Shown here in pieces: positions 36,654 through 47,900 of a stretch of 64,000 nucleotides of DNA (its first letter is position 1; each line of letters begins with the position of its first letter). The DNA is taken from assembly GCF_021233355.1 (NCBI RefSeq), contig NZ_CP089507.1:1984001-2048000 (forward strand). The letters are read 5' to 3'. The translations under genes were made by a program, and so were the position numbers. This DNA comes from Luteimonas fraxinea (lineage in GTDB: Bacteria > Pseudomonadota > Gammaproteobacteria > Xanthomonadales > Xanthomonadaceae). Below the pieces are notes generated by a model. The model was not told where the DNA came from, did not search any database, and saw nothing but the letters and a program-made list of their open reading frames with translations.

Positions 36654-37556
36654 TCAGACATCGCCACCCGCCGTCCAGCCCTCGCCCGTGCCGCGATGGA
36701 ACACGCGATCCTCGTCGCGCACCGTGCCTGCGCCCACCGTGTCCTGCTGCGCCAGGCGCGCATAGATCGGAGTGAAGTCCGGGCCGGTCGCGTCCATCAG
36801 CTGTTCGAAGCTGTCGATGACGAAATAGGTCTTCTGGTAGGTGTCGATGCGGTAGCGCGTACGCATGATGCGTTCGAGGTCGAAGCCGATGCGGTTGGGC
36901 GCGTCGGACTCCAGCGAGTAGATCGATTCGCCCTTCGACGACACGATGCCGGCGCCGAAGATGCGCAGGCCGTCGGCCTGCTGGATCAGGCCGAACTCGA
37001 CCGTGTACCAGTACAGCCGCGTCAGGTTCTGCAGCGCGTCCGGGCCGATGCCATGCGCTTTGACGCCGCCCTTGCCGTAGGCCTCCATGTAATCGGCGAA
37101 CACCGGATTCATCAGCAGCGGCACGTGGCCGAACAGATCGTGGAACAGGTCGGGTTCTTCGATGTAGTCGATCTGGTCCGGACGCCGGATCCACCAGGTC
37201 ACCGGAAAGCGGCGGTTGGCGAGGTGGTCAAAGAAGTCGAGTTCCGGCAGCAGGCCTTCAACGCCGAGCAGCGTCCAGCCGGTCGCGGTCTCGAGCACCT
37301 CATTGAGCTCGGTGAATTTCGGAATCGCGTCCAACGTCATGCCCATCGCGTCCTGCGCCTGCAGGAATTCGTCGCAGGCGCGGCCGACCAGCAGCTCGCG
37401 CTGGCGCGCGTAGAGCGTCGCCCAGGTCGCGTGGTCGTCAGCGCTGTAGGTCTCCCACGGCTGCTCGACGATGCCGGTGGCATAGACCGGCACCTTGCCC
37501 TTGTCGGTCTGCAGGTTCTCGACGCGGCGCGGGGCGTTCGACGGCTGGGCGGACAT
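36654..37556 (-). CDS. phhA: Phenylalanine-4-hydroxylase
   Basis: Non-haem iron, pterin-dependent enzyme that converts phenylalanine to tyrosine. The 300 residues match the bacterial single-domain form. Iron ligands are His139 and His144 (FHDLFGH) and Glu187 (YWYTVEFGL). The start ATG 37556 (MSAQPSNAP) has GGAG seven bases upstream; an in-frame ATG seven codons earlier is less well placed. A divergent Lrp-type regulator gene 130 bases away probably controls it. Confidence 0.96.
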   Translation of the reverse strand: MSAQPSNAPRRVENLQTDKGKVPVYATGIVEQPWETYSADDHATWATLYARQRELLVGRACDEFLQAQDAMGMTLDAIPKFTELNEVLETATGWTLLGVEGLLPELDFFDHLANRRFPVTWWIRRPDQIDYIEEPDLFHDLFGHVPLLMNPVFADYMEAYGKGGVKAHGIGPDALQNLTRLYWYTVEFGLIQQADGLRIFGAGIVSSKGESIYSLESDAPNRIGFDLERIMRTRYRIDTYQKTYFVIDSFEQLMDATGPDFTPIYARLAQQDTVGAGTVRDEDRVFHRGTGEGWTAGGDV

Positions 37557-37686
37557 GGCGACTCCGGTGGAATTCATCAGATCCACGACGATAGCGCCGT
37601 TTCGCCGCAACAGGCTTGCGTCATTGCGCGTCCACGCCGCATACGCGCAATAATCGTGCGTCGATACACAATTCAGGACAACGATC

Positions 37687-38160
37687 ATGGCTGCCGCCGA
37701 GCTCGATCGCACCGACCTGCTGCTCCTGGCCGAGCTGCAGCGCAACGGCCGGCTGACCAATGCCGACCTCGCCGAGCGCATTCATCTCTCGCCCTCGGCC
37801 TGTCTGCGCCGGGTGCAGCGGCTGGAACGCGACGGCGTGATTGCCGGTTATCGCGCCGACGTCAGCGCCGAGCGCCTGGGCCTCGGCCTACAGGCCTTCG
37901 TGCGCGTGCAGCTCAAGCACCACGACAGCGCCGCGGTCGCCGGCTTCGCCGCGTTGGTCAACGGCTGGGAAGAAGTGGTGGCCTGCCATGCACTGACCGG
38001 CGACATGGATTACCTGCTCCAAGTGGTCGTGCGCGACCTCGAACACTTCTCGCGCTTTCTGCTCGACCGCCTGCTCAACCAGCCCGCGGTCGACGACGTG
38101 AATTCGAGCTTCGTGCTGCGCACGGTCAAGGCCGACCGCGGCTTGCCGCTGCCGACCTGA
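37687..38160 (+). CDS. Lrp/AsnC-family transcriptional regulator
   Basis: Amino-acid-responsive regulator of 157 residues. The N-terminal helix-turn-helix (about 8-55, RTDLLLLAELQRNGRLTNAD and LSPSACLRRVQRLERDGVI) is followed by the RAM/AsnC ligand domain (LTGDMDYLLQVVVRDLEHFS). It is divergent from phhA with a 130-base shared gap, a common layout for control of aromatic amino acid degradation. The inducer is inferred to be phenylalanine or tyrosine, not shown. Confidence 0.92.
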   Translation: MAAAELDRTDLLLLAELQRNGRLTNADLAERIHLSPSACLRRVQRLERDGVIAGYRADVSAERLGLGLQAFVRVQLKHHDSAAVAGFAALVNGWEEVVACHALTGDMDYLLQVVVRDLEHFSRFLLDRLLNQPAVDDVNSSFVLRTVKADRGLPLPT

Positions 38161-38161
38161 C

Positions 38162-38176
38162 GCACCAACAAGGTGC
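38162..38176. promoter_or_regulatory. NtrC-like binding site upstream of glnA
   Basis: GCACCAACAAGGTGC is a dyad close to the NtrC consensus GCACCA-N5-TGGTGC. A second, weaker match, GCACCAATCACGTAGGTG, is at 38192-38209. Both lie 60-110 bases upstream of the -24 element, the typical enhancer distance. The first also sits just after the regulator stop. Confidence 0.55.
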
Positions 38177-38270
38177 GTCTGTAGGAATAACGCACCAATC
38201 ACGTAGGTGAATTGGCGCCGCCGGACGGTGCGGAATATGTAAATGATTGATTCGATTGAGCCTGGGGAGT

Positions 38271-38285
38271 TGGCACGGCCGTTGC
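38271..38285 (+). promoter_or_regulatory. Sigma54 (-24/-12) promoter of glnA
   Basis: TGGCACGGCCGTTGC is a full match to the sigma54 consensus TGGCAC-N5-TTGC with GG and GC ten bases apart, 40 bases before the glnA start. It implies nitrogen control through NtrC. Confidence 0.88.
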
Positions 38286-38325
38286 GTCATCCAGGACACA
38301 ATCAACACGCAAGGCGGTCGTTCCG

Positions 38326-39735
38326 ATGTCCACCGAAAATCTCGAAAAGCTGATCAAGGACCACAAGATCGAGTTCATCGATCTGCGGTTCACCGATATG
38401 CGCGGCGTGCAGCACCACGTCACGTTCCCGAAGTCGATCATCGAGCCCGGCCTGTTCGAGGACGGCAAGATGTTCGACGGCTCGTCGATCAGCGGCTGGA
38501 AGGGCATCCAGAACTCCGACATGGTGCTGCTGCCCGACGCGTCCACCGCGTTCGTCGATCCCTTCACCGCCGATCCGACGCTGGTGCTGACCTGCGACAT
38601 CCTCGATCCGACCACGATGCAGTCCTACGAGCGCGATCCGCGCGGCATCGCGAAGCAGGCCGAGGCGTTCCTGAAGTCCAGCGGCATCGCCGACCAGGCG
38701 TTCTTCGGCCCCGAGCCCGAGTTCTTCATCTTCGATTCGGTGCGCTACTCGAACGAGATGGGCCACACCTTCTTCCACATCGAGTCTGAAGAAGCGGCGT
38801 GGAATTCCGGCAAGGAATACGAAGGCGGCAACAGCGGCTATCGTCCCGGCATCAAGGGTGGTTACTTCCCGGTCGCGCCGCTCGACTCGCTGCACGACAT
38901 CCGCGCCGAGATGTGCAAGACGCTGGAACAGGTCGGCATCGAAGTCGAAGTGCACCACCACGAAGTCGCGAACGCGGGCCAGTGCGAGATCGGCACGCGC
39001 TTCAACTCGCTGGTCGCCAAGGCCGACGAACTGCAGACGATGAAGTACATCGTCAAGAACGTCGCCTTCCGCAACGGCAAGACCGCGACCTTCATGCCCA
39101 AGCCGATCGTCGGCGACAACGGCAGCGGCATGCACGTGCATCAGAGCCTGGCCAAGGGCGGTACCAACCTGTTCACCGGTGACGGCTACGGCGGCCTGAG
39201 CCAGACGGCGCTGTGGTACATCGGCGGCATCTTCAAGCACGCCCGTGCGATCAACGCGTTCTCCAACGCGTCGACCAACTCCTACAAGCGTCTGGTGCCG
39301 GGCTTCGAAGCGCCGGTGATGCTGGCCTACTCGGCGTCGAACCGTTCGGCCTCGTGCCGCATTCCGTACGTCGCCAACCCGAAGGCGCGCCGCATCGAAA
39401 TGCGCTTCCCCGATCCGATGCAGTCCGGCTACCTGACCTTCGCCGCGCTGATGATGGCGGGTCTGGACGGCATCAAGAACCAGATCGATCCGGGCGGCCC
39501 GAGCGACAAGGATCTCTACGACCTGCCGCCCGAGGAAGAGAAGAACTTCCCGACCGTGTGCCACTCGCTGGACCAGGCGCTCGACGCGCTCGACAAGGAC
39601 CGCGACTTCCTCAAGGCCGGCGGTGTGTTCTCCGACGACTTCATCGATGCGTACATCGCACTGAAGATGAAGGAAGTCACCGCGTTCCGCGGCGCGACGC
39701 ACCCGCTCGAATACCAGATGTACTACGCGATCTGA
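38326..39735 (+). CDS. glnA: Glutamine synthetase type I
   Basis: Makes glutamine from glutamate, ammonia and ATP; the main ammonia-assimilation enzyme, acting as a dodecamer. The 469 residues match type I-beta. Metal and ATP motifs are [22 protein letters not shown] and [13 protein letters not shown]. The adenylylation site is Tyr near 398 in LYDLPPEE, so activity is probably set by GlnE/GlnB. A sigma54 promoter and NtrC-like sites lie upstream. It starts a nitrogen-assimilation block with glnK and amtB. Confidence 0.98.
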   Translation: MSTENLEKLIKDHKIEFIDLRFTDMRGVQHHVTFPKSIIEPGLFEDGKMFDGSSISGWKGIQNSDMVLLPDASTAFVDPFTADPTLVLTCDILDPTTMQSYERDPRGIAKQAEAFLKSSGIADQAFFGPEPEFFIFDSVRYSNEMGHTFFHIESEEAAWNSGKEYEGGNSGYRPGIKGGYFPVAPLDSLHDIRAEMCKTLEQVGIEVEVHHHEVANAGQCEIGTRFNSLVAKADELQTMKYIVKNVAFRNGKTATFMPKPIVGDNGSGMHVHQSLAKGGTNLFTGDGYGGLSQTALWYIGGIFKHARAINAFSNASTNSYKRLVPGFEAPVMLAYSASNRSASCRIPYVANPKARRIEMRFPDPMQSGYLTFAALMMAGLDGIKNQIDPGGPSDKDLYDLPPEEEKNFPTVCHSLDQALDALDKDRDFLKAGGVFSDDFIDAYIALKMKEVTAFRGATHPLEYQMYYAI

Positions 39736-39744
39736 CGCACTTCC

Positions 39745-39771
39745 ACGGGGTCGGCCATTGGCCGGCCCCGT
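39745..39771 (+). terminator. Hairpin after glnA
   Basis: Stem ACGGGGTCGGCC with GGCCGGCCCCGT (one G-U pair, 3-base loop) ten bases after the glnA stop, followed by a T-poor TGCGTTTCA. It probably ends or protects the glnA transcript. The rest of the 279-base gap to the next gene holds no gene or clear promoter. Confidence 0.55.
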
Positions 39772-40014
39772 TGCGTTTCACCGCCCGACGGCGGCGCCTC
39801 CCTCCCCCACGGTGGGCGGCACCGCCGACAGGCGCACGGAGTCCGGGATTCAACCGATGGATTGGACAGCGGCCGCACAGACGCCATAGAGCGTCGGTCG
39901 CGGCGACGGCAGCCAGGGGGCGCCGGCGTCGAACGTTCCGCCTGCGAAAAGAACAACAACAGACGCAGTACGCACTGACCGGGGAGGGCTTTCCATTCAT
40001 TTGAGGAGCCTGTC

Positions 40015-41086
<1,072 letters not shown>

Positions 41087-41105
41087 CCCCACGGAGATGT
41101 CTGAC

Positions 41106-42482
41106 ATGAAAAAGATCGAGTCCCGCGGGTGGAAGACCCGGATGCAGGCGCTGTGCCTGATGCTGTTGTGTGCGTGCGCATGGTTCGGCGTGGCAGGGAG
41201 CGCATTCGCGCAGGACCTGCCGGCAACCGAAACCGCCGTGGCCGTGGTGGAAACGGCGGAAACCGTGACGTTCGACAGCGGCAACGTGGCGTGGATGCTC
41301 ACTTCCACGCTGCTGGTGCTGCTGATGGTGGTGCCGGGCCTGGCGCTGTTCTACGGCGGCATGGTGCGTTCGAAGAACGTGCTGTCGGTGATCATGCAGG
41401 TGCTGGTGGTGTTCTCGGTGGTGATCATCCTGTGGGTGGCCTACGGCTACAGCGCGGCGTTCACCGAAGGCAACGCGTTCTTCGGTTCGTTCACCGAAAA
41501 AGCATTCCTGCGCGGCATCACCGCGGAGACGGATGCGGGCGGTCTGCCGGAATTCCTGTTCATCGTGTTCCAGTCGACATTCGCCGGTATCACCACGGCG
41601 CTGGTCGTCGGTTCGTTCGCCGAGCGCATCAAGTTCTCGGCGGTGCTGCTGTTCTCCATCCTGTGGGTGACGTTCGCCTACCTGCCGATGGTGCACATGG
41701 TGTGGAGCGGTGAAGCGGGCTTCCTCGCGCACAAGGGCGTGATCGATTTCGCCGGCGGCACGGTGGTGCACATCAACGCCGGCGTCGCCGGTCTGGTGGG
41801 TGCGTACTTCCTCGGCAAGCGCCTGGGCTACGGCAAGGAAGCGATCAAGCCGCACAGCGTGCCGTTCACCTTCATCGGTGCGTCGCTGCTGTGGGTGGGC
41901 TGGTTCGGCTTCAATGCCGGCTCGGCGCTCGCCGCCGATGCCAGCGCGTCGCTGGCCATGCTCAACACGATGGTCGCCACCTCGGCCGGCGTGGTCGCCT
42001 GGAGCATCGTCGAAGCCTTCACCAAGGGCCGCCCGTCGGCACTGGGCGCGGCTTCGGGTGCGATCGCAGGCCTGGTCGGCATCACCCCGGCTGCGGGCAC
42101 CGTGGGCCCGATGGGCGCACTGGTGATCGGTCTGGCCGCAGGCGCGCTGTGCGTGTGGGGCGTCACCGGTCTCAAGCGCCTGCTGCGCGCCGACGACAGC
42201 CTCGACGTGTTCGGCGTGCACGGCATCGGCGGCATCGTCGGCGCCCTGCTGACCGGCGTCTTCAGCGCGCAGTCGCTGGGCGGCACCGAAGTCGATCTCG
42301 CAATCGGCACGCAGGTCTGGGTGCAGTTCATCAGTGTCGCGTTCACCGTGCTGTGGTGCGCCGTGGTGACTGCGGTGGTGATGCTGATCGTCAAGCTCGT
42401 CGTCGGTCTGCGCGTCACCGAAGACGAAGAGCGCGAAGGTCTGGACATCGTCTCGCACGGCGAATCGGCCTACGAGAAGTAA
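41106..42482 (+). CDS. amtB: Ammonium transporter AmtB
   Basis: Trimeric ammonium channel of the inner membrane. The 458 residues have a cleavable signal peptide (to SAFAQ, about 35) and eleven membrane helices. Characteristic motifs are GLALFYGGMVRSKN, the phenylalanine gate region FQSTFAGITTALVVGSFAER, the twin-histidine positions in DFAGGTVVHINAG and FGVHGIGGIVGALL. The start ATG 41106 has GGAG nine bases upstream; an ATG at 41097 is too close to it. It forms an operon with glnK. Confidence 0.97.
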   Translation: MKKIESRGWKTRMQALCLMLLCACAWFGVAGSAFAQDLPATETAVAVVETAETVTFDSGNVAWMLTSTLLVLLMVVPGLALFYGGMVRSKNVLSVIMQVLVVFSVVIILWVAYGYSAAFTEGNAFFGSFTEKAFLRGITAETDAGGLPEFLFIVFQSTFAGITTALVVGSFAERIKFSAVLLFSILWVTFAYLPMVHMVWSGEAGFLAHKGVIDFAGGTVVHINAGVAGLVGAYFLGKRLGYGKEAIKPHSVPFTFIGASLLWVGWFGFNAGSALAADASASLAMLNTMVATSAGVVAWSIVEAFTKGRPSALGAASGAIAGLVGITPAAGTVGPMGALVIGLAAGALCVWGVTGLKRLLRADDSLDVFGVHGIGGIVGALLTGVFSAQSLGGTEVDLAIGTQVWVQFISVAFTVLWCAVVTAVVMLIVKLVVGLRVTEDEEREGLDIVSHGESAYEK

Positions 42483-42536
42483 GCGACACCCGGCGTCCGC
42501 GCAGCCGCGCGGACGTCGGCCATGAAAGCGGGGCCA

Positions 42537-42575
42537 GCGGGCGACGGCGGGGAAGGCCGGCGCCCGCTTTTTTTG
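42537..42575 (+). terminator. Rho-independent terminator after amtB
   Basis: Stem AGCGGGCG with CGCCCGCT around a GC-rich loop, followed by seven T. It is preceded by another hairpin, CGTCCGCGC..GCGCGGACG, at about 42495-42516. It ends the glnK-amtB operon. Confidence 0.85.
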
Positions 42576-42642
42576 TGTGTGTTTGTCCCCGTCGCGCCGG
42601 TGGGGCTAGGATGCCGGCCACGATGACCGGCCCCTTTCCGCC

Positions 42643-43347
42643 ATGACCGCGCACGCCGCACTGCACGTCGCCGTGCTCGAGGACGAGGCCATGTTGCGCG
42701 AGCGCATCCTGCTGCCAGGCCTGCACCGCTTCGGCTTCGACGCGATCGGATTCGAGACAATCGCCGGTCTACGCGCACACCTGGAGACGGCGACGGTCGA
42801 TCTGGTGGTGCTGGATGTAGGCCTGCCCGACGGTGACGGTTTCAGCCTCGCGCGCGCGCTGCGCGAGACGCGTCCGCAGCTCGGCGTGGTGATGCTGACC
42901 AGCCGCGCCGAGACCGGCGACCGCGTGCGTGGTCTGGCCGAAGGCGCCGATGCGTACCTCACCAAACCGATTGAGATCGATCTGCTCGCAGCCACGCTGC
43001 ACAGTCTTGCGCGCCGCATCGGCACGACCCCCGCACCCGCGCGCGAACACGCACGCAGCTGGCGAATGAGTGAAGACGGCTGGTGTCTGCTGTCGCCGTC
43101 GGGCGGCTCGGCGGCGCTGACGCAGAGCGAGCGCCGTCTGTGCAGGCGCCTGTTCGATACGCCGGGCGAGCTGGTCTCGCGCGAGCAGCTGATCGAAGCG
43201 CTGACCGAACACGTGCACGACTTCGATGCGCACCGCATCGACTCGATGATCCACCGCCTGCGCAGCAAGGCCCAGGCGCGCTGTGGCGACGACCTGCCGC
43301 TGACCGCAGTCCGCGGCCGCGGTTACATGCTCACGCTGCAGGACTGA
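42643..43347 (+). CDS. OmpR-type response regulator
   Basis: Response regulator of 234 residues. The receiver has Asp58 (VVLDVGLPDGDG), the Thr/Ser position VMLTSRAE and the Lys in YLTKPIE. The C-terminal winged helix (about 145-232) ends in LTAVRGRGYMLTLQD, typical of OmpR/PhoB. The start ATG 42643 follows TTTCCGCC without a strong ribosome-binding site. Its 3' end overlaps the convergent kinase gene by 17 bases, an uncommon layout for a cognate pair. Confidence 0.92.
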   Translation: MTAHAALHVAVLEDEAMLRERILLPGLHRFGFDAIGFETIAGLRAHLETATVDLVVLDVGLPDGDGFSLARALRETRPQLGVVMLTSRAETGDRVRGLAEGADAYLTKPIEIDLLAATLHSLARRIGTTPAPAREHARSWRMSEDGWCLLSPSGGSAALTQSERRLCRRLFDTPGELVSREQLIEALTEHVHDFDAHRIDSMIHRLRSKAQARCGDDLPLTAVRGRGYMLTLQD

Positions 43348-44683
43348 GCGGCAGCGCGATCCGGAACGTGGTGCCGGCGCCGGGTGCGCTGGTCACATCG
43401 ATGGTGCCGTTGGCCTTGGTCACCAGCTCGTGCACCACCGCCAGACCCAGGCCGGTGCCGCTGTCGGCAGGCTTGGTGCTGAAGAACGGTTCGAACACGC
43501 GCGCTGCGACGGCCGCCGGCATGCCCGCGCCGTCGTCGCGCAGTGCGATGACGACATCGCCGCGTTCGCGGCGTGCATCGATGGCGAACGTGCCGTTGCC
43601 GCCGATCGCATCGCGCGCGTTGGAGGCGAGGTTGAGCAGCATCAATTCGAACTGGCTGCGGTCGAACAGGATCGGCAGTGGCGCGTCCTCGCGTGTGCAG
43701 GTCAGCACGATGTGCGCATCGAGCAGCTGGCGCAGCATCGGCTGCAGCGTCTCGATCGCTTCGCCGGCATCGAAGACTTCCGCCTGCGCATCGTCGCGAC
43801 GGCTGAAGCGCAGCAGGCGGCGGCTGATCGCCATGCCGCGCCGCGCGGAGGCCTCCACCGACTCCAGGCTGTTTTCCAGCTGCGAAGCGCGCTGCGCATC
43901 GCTGCCGCCGTCGTCCTCGTGGCGTTCGGCCGAGAAGCCGGCGATGACCGAGAAGATGTTGTTGAAGTCGTGCGCCATGCCGCTGGCCATGCGCTCGGTG
44001 ATTTCCTTCTTCTGGGCGTGGATCAGCTGCGCATGCGTGCGCTCGCGCTCGCGGATTTCCTGCTCCAGCGCTTCGCCGCGCGCATTCGATTCGCGCAGGC
44101 TCTCGCGCAGCGCCTCGGTCGTGCGGTCGGTGAGGATCGCGACCAGGAAATAGCTGAAGAGCGTCGAGGGCACGTTGTAGAACGCGCGCCCCGGCGTTTC
44201 GGCGAACAGCACCATCGCATCGCGCACCGAACCCAGTGCCACCACCGCGAGCAATGCGCCGAACACGAACCAGAGCGATCGTCGCCCGAGCACGAGACCA
44301 CTGAGGATCAGCAACAGCATCTGCGCGAGCTGGTCCGGCAGCTGGCGTTCGAAGCCGTTCGCGAACGCGTTGACGAACAGCATCGTCAGCAGCATGCCGA
44401 GCATGGCGCGTACCGCCGGGCGGAACCTGCCGCGCCGGATCATCCACACGCCGACACCGGCGAGCACCGCGATGGCGAGGCTGAAACCCAGCGAGACGAT
44501 CAGGGCGACCGGCAGCGGCCCCTGCGTCAAGGTCGACCAAGTCACCACCAGCCCGAACATGACCATCGCCGGCACGGTGACGGCGAGGAACATCAGCAGG
44601 ACCTGGATCACACGCGCATTGCGGCGATCGACCACGTCGTCGATCGGCACCCGGTCGAGCCACCGGAGAACGGAATTGGGCAT
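43331..44683 (-). CDS. Membrane sensor histidine kinase
   Basis: Histidine kinase of 450 residues with about six N-terminal helices (about 25-185), then a coiled-coil linker (about 190-230). The phospho-acceptor is His238 in MAHDFNNIFSVIAGF, the HDFNN type. The ATPase domain has NLASNARDAIGG, the G1 box RDDGAGMP and the G2 box GTGLGLAVVHEL. The chosen start ATG 44683 (MPNSVLRWLD) gives a standard cytoplasmic N-terminus. It converges on the OmpR-type regulator with a 17-base overlap, and is divergent from the trimeric autotransporter gene. Confidence 0.91.
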   Translation of the reverse strand: MPNSVLRWLDRVPIDDVVDRRNARVIQVLLMFLAVTVPAMVMFGLVVTWSTLTQGPLPVALIVSLGFSLAIAVLAGVGVWMIRRGRFRPAVRAMLGMLLTMLFVNAFANGFERQLPDQLAQMLLLILSGLVLGRRSLWFVFGALLAVVALGSVRDAMVLFAETPGRAFYNVPSTLFSYFLVAILTDRTTEALRESLRESNARGEALEQEIRERERTHAQLIHAQKKEITERMASGMAHDFNNIFSVIAGFSAERHEDDGGSDAQRASQLENSLESVEASARRGMAISRRLLRFSRRDDAQAEVFDAGEAIETLQPMLRQLLDAHIVLTCTREDAPLPILFDRSQFELMLLNLASNARDAIGGNGTFAIDARRERGDVVIALRDDGAGMPAAVAARVFEPFFSTKPADSGTGLGLAVVHELVTKANGTIDVTSAPGAGTTFRIALPLSPAA

Positions 44684-44906
44684 GGCGTTCGCGCTGCTGC
44701 GCCACGCGGGCGACGGTGAGTTAACGGTGATCTTCAGGCGAGAAAACGCGGGTGACAAGGGGACTGCCGCGCTCGTACGTTCGCTGCACGGGTTTGCCCT
44801 ACCCGATCGGGATGACAGGGCCAAGACACGGACGCCGGACGTGGCGGGCGCAGGCCTGCCGCACGACCGCGCGCGCCTTCACGACACGCCTGCTGGAGAC
44901 ATCGAA

Positions 44907-47900
44907 ATGAATCGCATCTACCGCACTCTCTGGAACGCCACGCTCGGCCGCATGGTCGTGGCTTCCGAACTGGCGCGTTCGCGCAGTGGCCGCCGGACCG
45001 GCGTGCTGATCGGCAGCCTCGCGCTGGTCTTGCCGATGACGGCGATGGCGCAGGCCACCGCGGTGGGGCTGCAGACGTTCGAAGCGCCGGCTGCGGTCGA
45101 TGCAAGCGATGTCGCGCGCTACTTCCAGGCCAGCGGCAGCGCGGACAGCGACGCGGGGGCCTACGTCGAGGGCGACAACGCGCTCGCGGCCGGCGAAGCC
45201 GCATCGGCGATCGGCAACGGTGCCACCGCGCTGGGCGGCGGCGCGGTCGCCACCGCCGACGACGCGACCGCGGTCGGCAAGGACAGTCTCGCGACCGGCA
45301 GTTCGGCAACGGCGGTGGGCGGCATGCTGCGCCTGGACTACAGCGATATCGGCGACTTCGGCGTCGTGCTGGACCAGCAGACCTCTGCAACCGGTCTCGC
45401 CGCGACGGCGCTCGGTGCTGGCGCGCAGGCGAACGGCGACTTCAATACCGCGATCGGCGCGCAGACCGAGACCACCGGCAAGTCGGCGGTGGCGATCGGC
45501 GGCATTGCGGACGTGCTTGAGGACCAGATGGGGCCCGACTTCGCCGGTTCCGATCTGCAGAACACCCGCGCCTCGGGTCGCCTGTCGACCGCGATCGGCG
45601 CCGGCGCGCAGGCCGTCGAATACGCGGCGACCGCGATCGGCGGGCTGGCCAACGCCAGCGGCATCCGCTCGGTCGCGATCGGCTACGTGACCCAGGCGAC
45701 GGGTTACGACGCCACCGCAGTGGGCGACCGCACCGAAGCCACCCAGGACTGGGCCACCGCGTACGGCGCAGGCGCACGCGCCAACGGCCTGCGCTCGACC
45801 GCGCTGGGCGCGTTCTCCAACGCATGGGCCGAAAACTCGACGGCCGTCGGCCAGGGCGCGATGGCCAACAACGTCAACAGCACCGCGATCGGCAACGGCT
45901 CGTGGGCTGCGGGCCGCAACAGCGTCGCGATCGGCAAGGCGACCGTGTGGAACGGTTACTTCTGGGGTGAAGGCGATCCGATCCTCTACGTCGACAGCCT
46001 CGCGATGGGCACAGATGCCGAAGTGCATGGCTCACGTTCGGTGGCGATCGGTCCGAATGCCTTCGTCGGCATCCAGGAAGACAGTGGACTGTGGGCACCG
46101 ATCGACGGCAGCGTCGCGCTGGGTGCCGGTGCGCTGGCGGATCGGGCGAATACGGTGTCGGTCGGCCGCACCGGTGCCGAACGCCAGATCACCAACGTCG
46201 CCGCCGGTACGCAGGACACCGACGCGGTGAACCTCGCCCAGCTCAAGGCCGCCTCTGGCGCCGCGACGCGTCATTTCCAGGCGACCGGCAGCGCCGACAG
46301 CGATGCGGGCGCCTATGCGGAAGGTGACGACGCGACGGCGGCCGGCGAAGCAGCCTCTGCGACCGGCAACGGCAGCACCGCGCTGGGCGGCGGCGCCGTG
46401 GCAACGGCCGATACGGCCAGTGCGATCGGCAAGGACAGCCTGGCGACCGCCGGCTCGGCGACCGCGGTCGGCGGCATGCTGCAGCTCGACTACAGCAGCA
46501 TCGGCGACTTCGGTGTGGTGTTGAACCAGCAGACCTCGGCGACCGGTTTGGCTGCGACGGCGCTCGGCGCGGGTGCACAGGCGAACGGCGACTTCAACAC
46601 CGCGATCGGCGCGCAGACCGAGACCAGCGGCAAGTCGGCGGTCGCGATCGGCGGCATCGCCGATGTGCTCGAAGACCAGTTGGGCTCGGACTACGCCGGT
46701 TCCGACCTGCAGAACACCCGCGCGTCCGGTCGTCTGTCGACCGCGATCGGCGCCGGCGCGCAGGCGGTCGAATACGCGGCGACCGCGATCGGCGGGCTGG
46801 CCAACGCGAGCGGCATCCGTTCGATCGCGATCGGCTACGTGACCCAGGCGACCGGTTACGACGCCACCGCGATCGGTGATCGCGCCGAGGCAACCGGTGA
46901 CTGGGCCACGGCACTGGGTGGCGGCGCGTACGCCCGCACCACACGGTCCACGGCCCTGGGCAGCTTCTCCAATGCATTGGCTGAAGGCGCGACGGCAGTG
47001 GGCGAAGGCTCGATGGCCAACAACGTCAACAGTACGGCGTTGGGTACCGGTTCCTGGGCGGCGGGCCGCAACAGCATCGCGATCGGCAAAGCGACGGTGT
47101 GGAACGGCTACTTCAGCAACGACAACGATCCGATCCTTTATGTCGACAGCATCGCGATGGGCACCAACGCCGAAGTTCACGGCAGCCGCTCGATCGCGAT
47201 CGGACCCGACGCCGTCATTGGTGGCTGGTCGGTGCTTGACGCTGATGGCAACCCGCTGATCGTCAATGACAGCGTCGCGCTTGGCGCCAACGCATTCGCT
47301 GATCGTGCCAACACGATCTCGATCGGCCGCGCCGGCGCAGAGCGCCAGATCACCAACGTCGCCGCCGGCACGCAGGACACCGATGCGGTGAACCTCGCGC
47401 AGGTCCGCTCGATGACCTCGGGCCTGGGCGAGCTCGCCGAAAACGCAGTCGTCTACGACGACGCCGACAAGGCATCACTGCGCCTGGCTGGTGCGGATGG
47501 CACGCGGATCGGCAATCTCGCCAACGGTGCGGTATCGGCGTCGAGCACCGACGCGATCAATGGTCGCCAGCTGCATGCCGGCCTGCAGAGCGCAGCCGAT
47601 GCACTCGGCGGCGGCACCACGGTGACGGCGATCGGCACGCTCAGCACGCCGTCCTATGCGATCCAGGGCAGCGGCTACGTCGGCATCGCTGCGACCTTCG
47701 CCGCTCTCGACACCCAGATCACCCGCCTCAACCAGCGCATGGACCGGGTGGAAACGGTTGTCGAACAAGGGGGCGCCAACGATCGCGTCGCGGTCGGCGG
47801 TGATGCGCCGGCGACAGTTGGTGCTGACACCAATGCCGTCGCGGTCGGTGCGGGCGCGGCGGCCAATGGCGACAACGGCGTGGCGCTCGGCGGCAATGCC

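Noticed and set aside
39849..39880. Possible sigma54 promoter before the TorF gene
   Set aside because: TTGGACAGCGGCCGC looks similar, but GG and GC are nine bases apart, not ten, and the -12 element is poor.
46032..47180. Minus-strand frames of about 380 residues opposite the trimeric autotransporter
   Set aside because: They occur twice only because the adhesin module is duplicated. They show no features of protein families.
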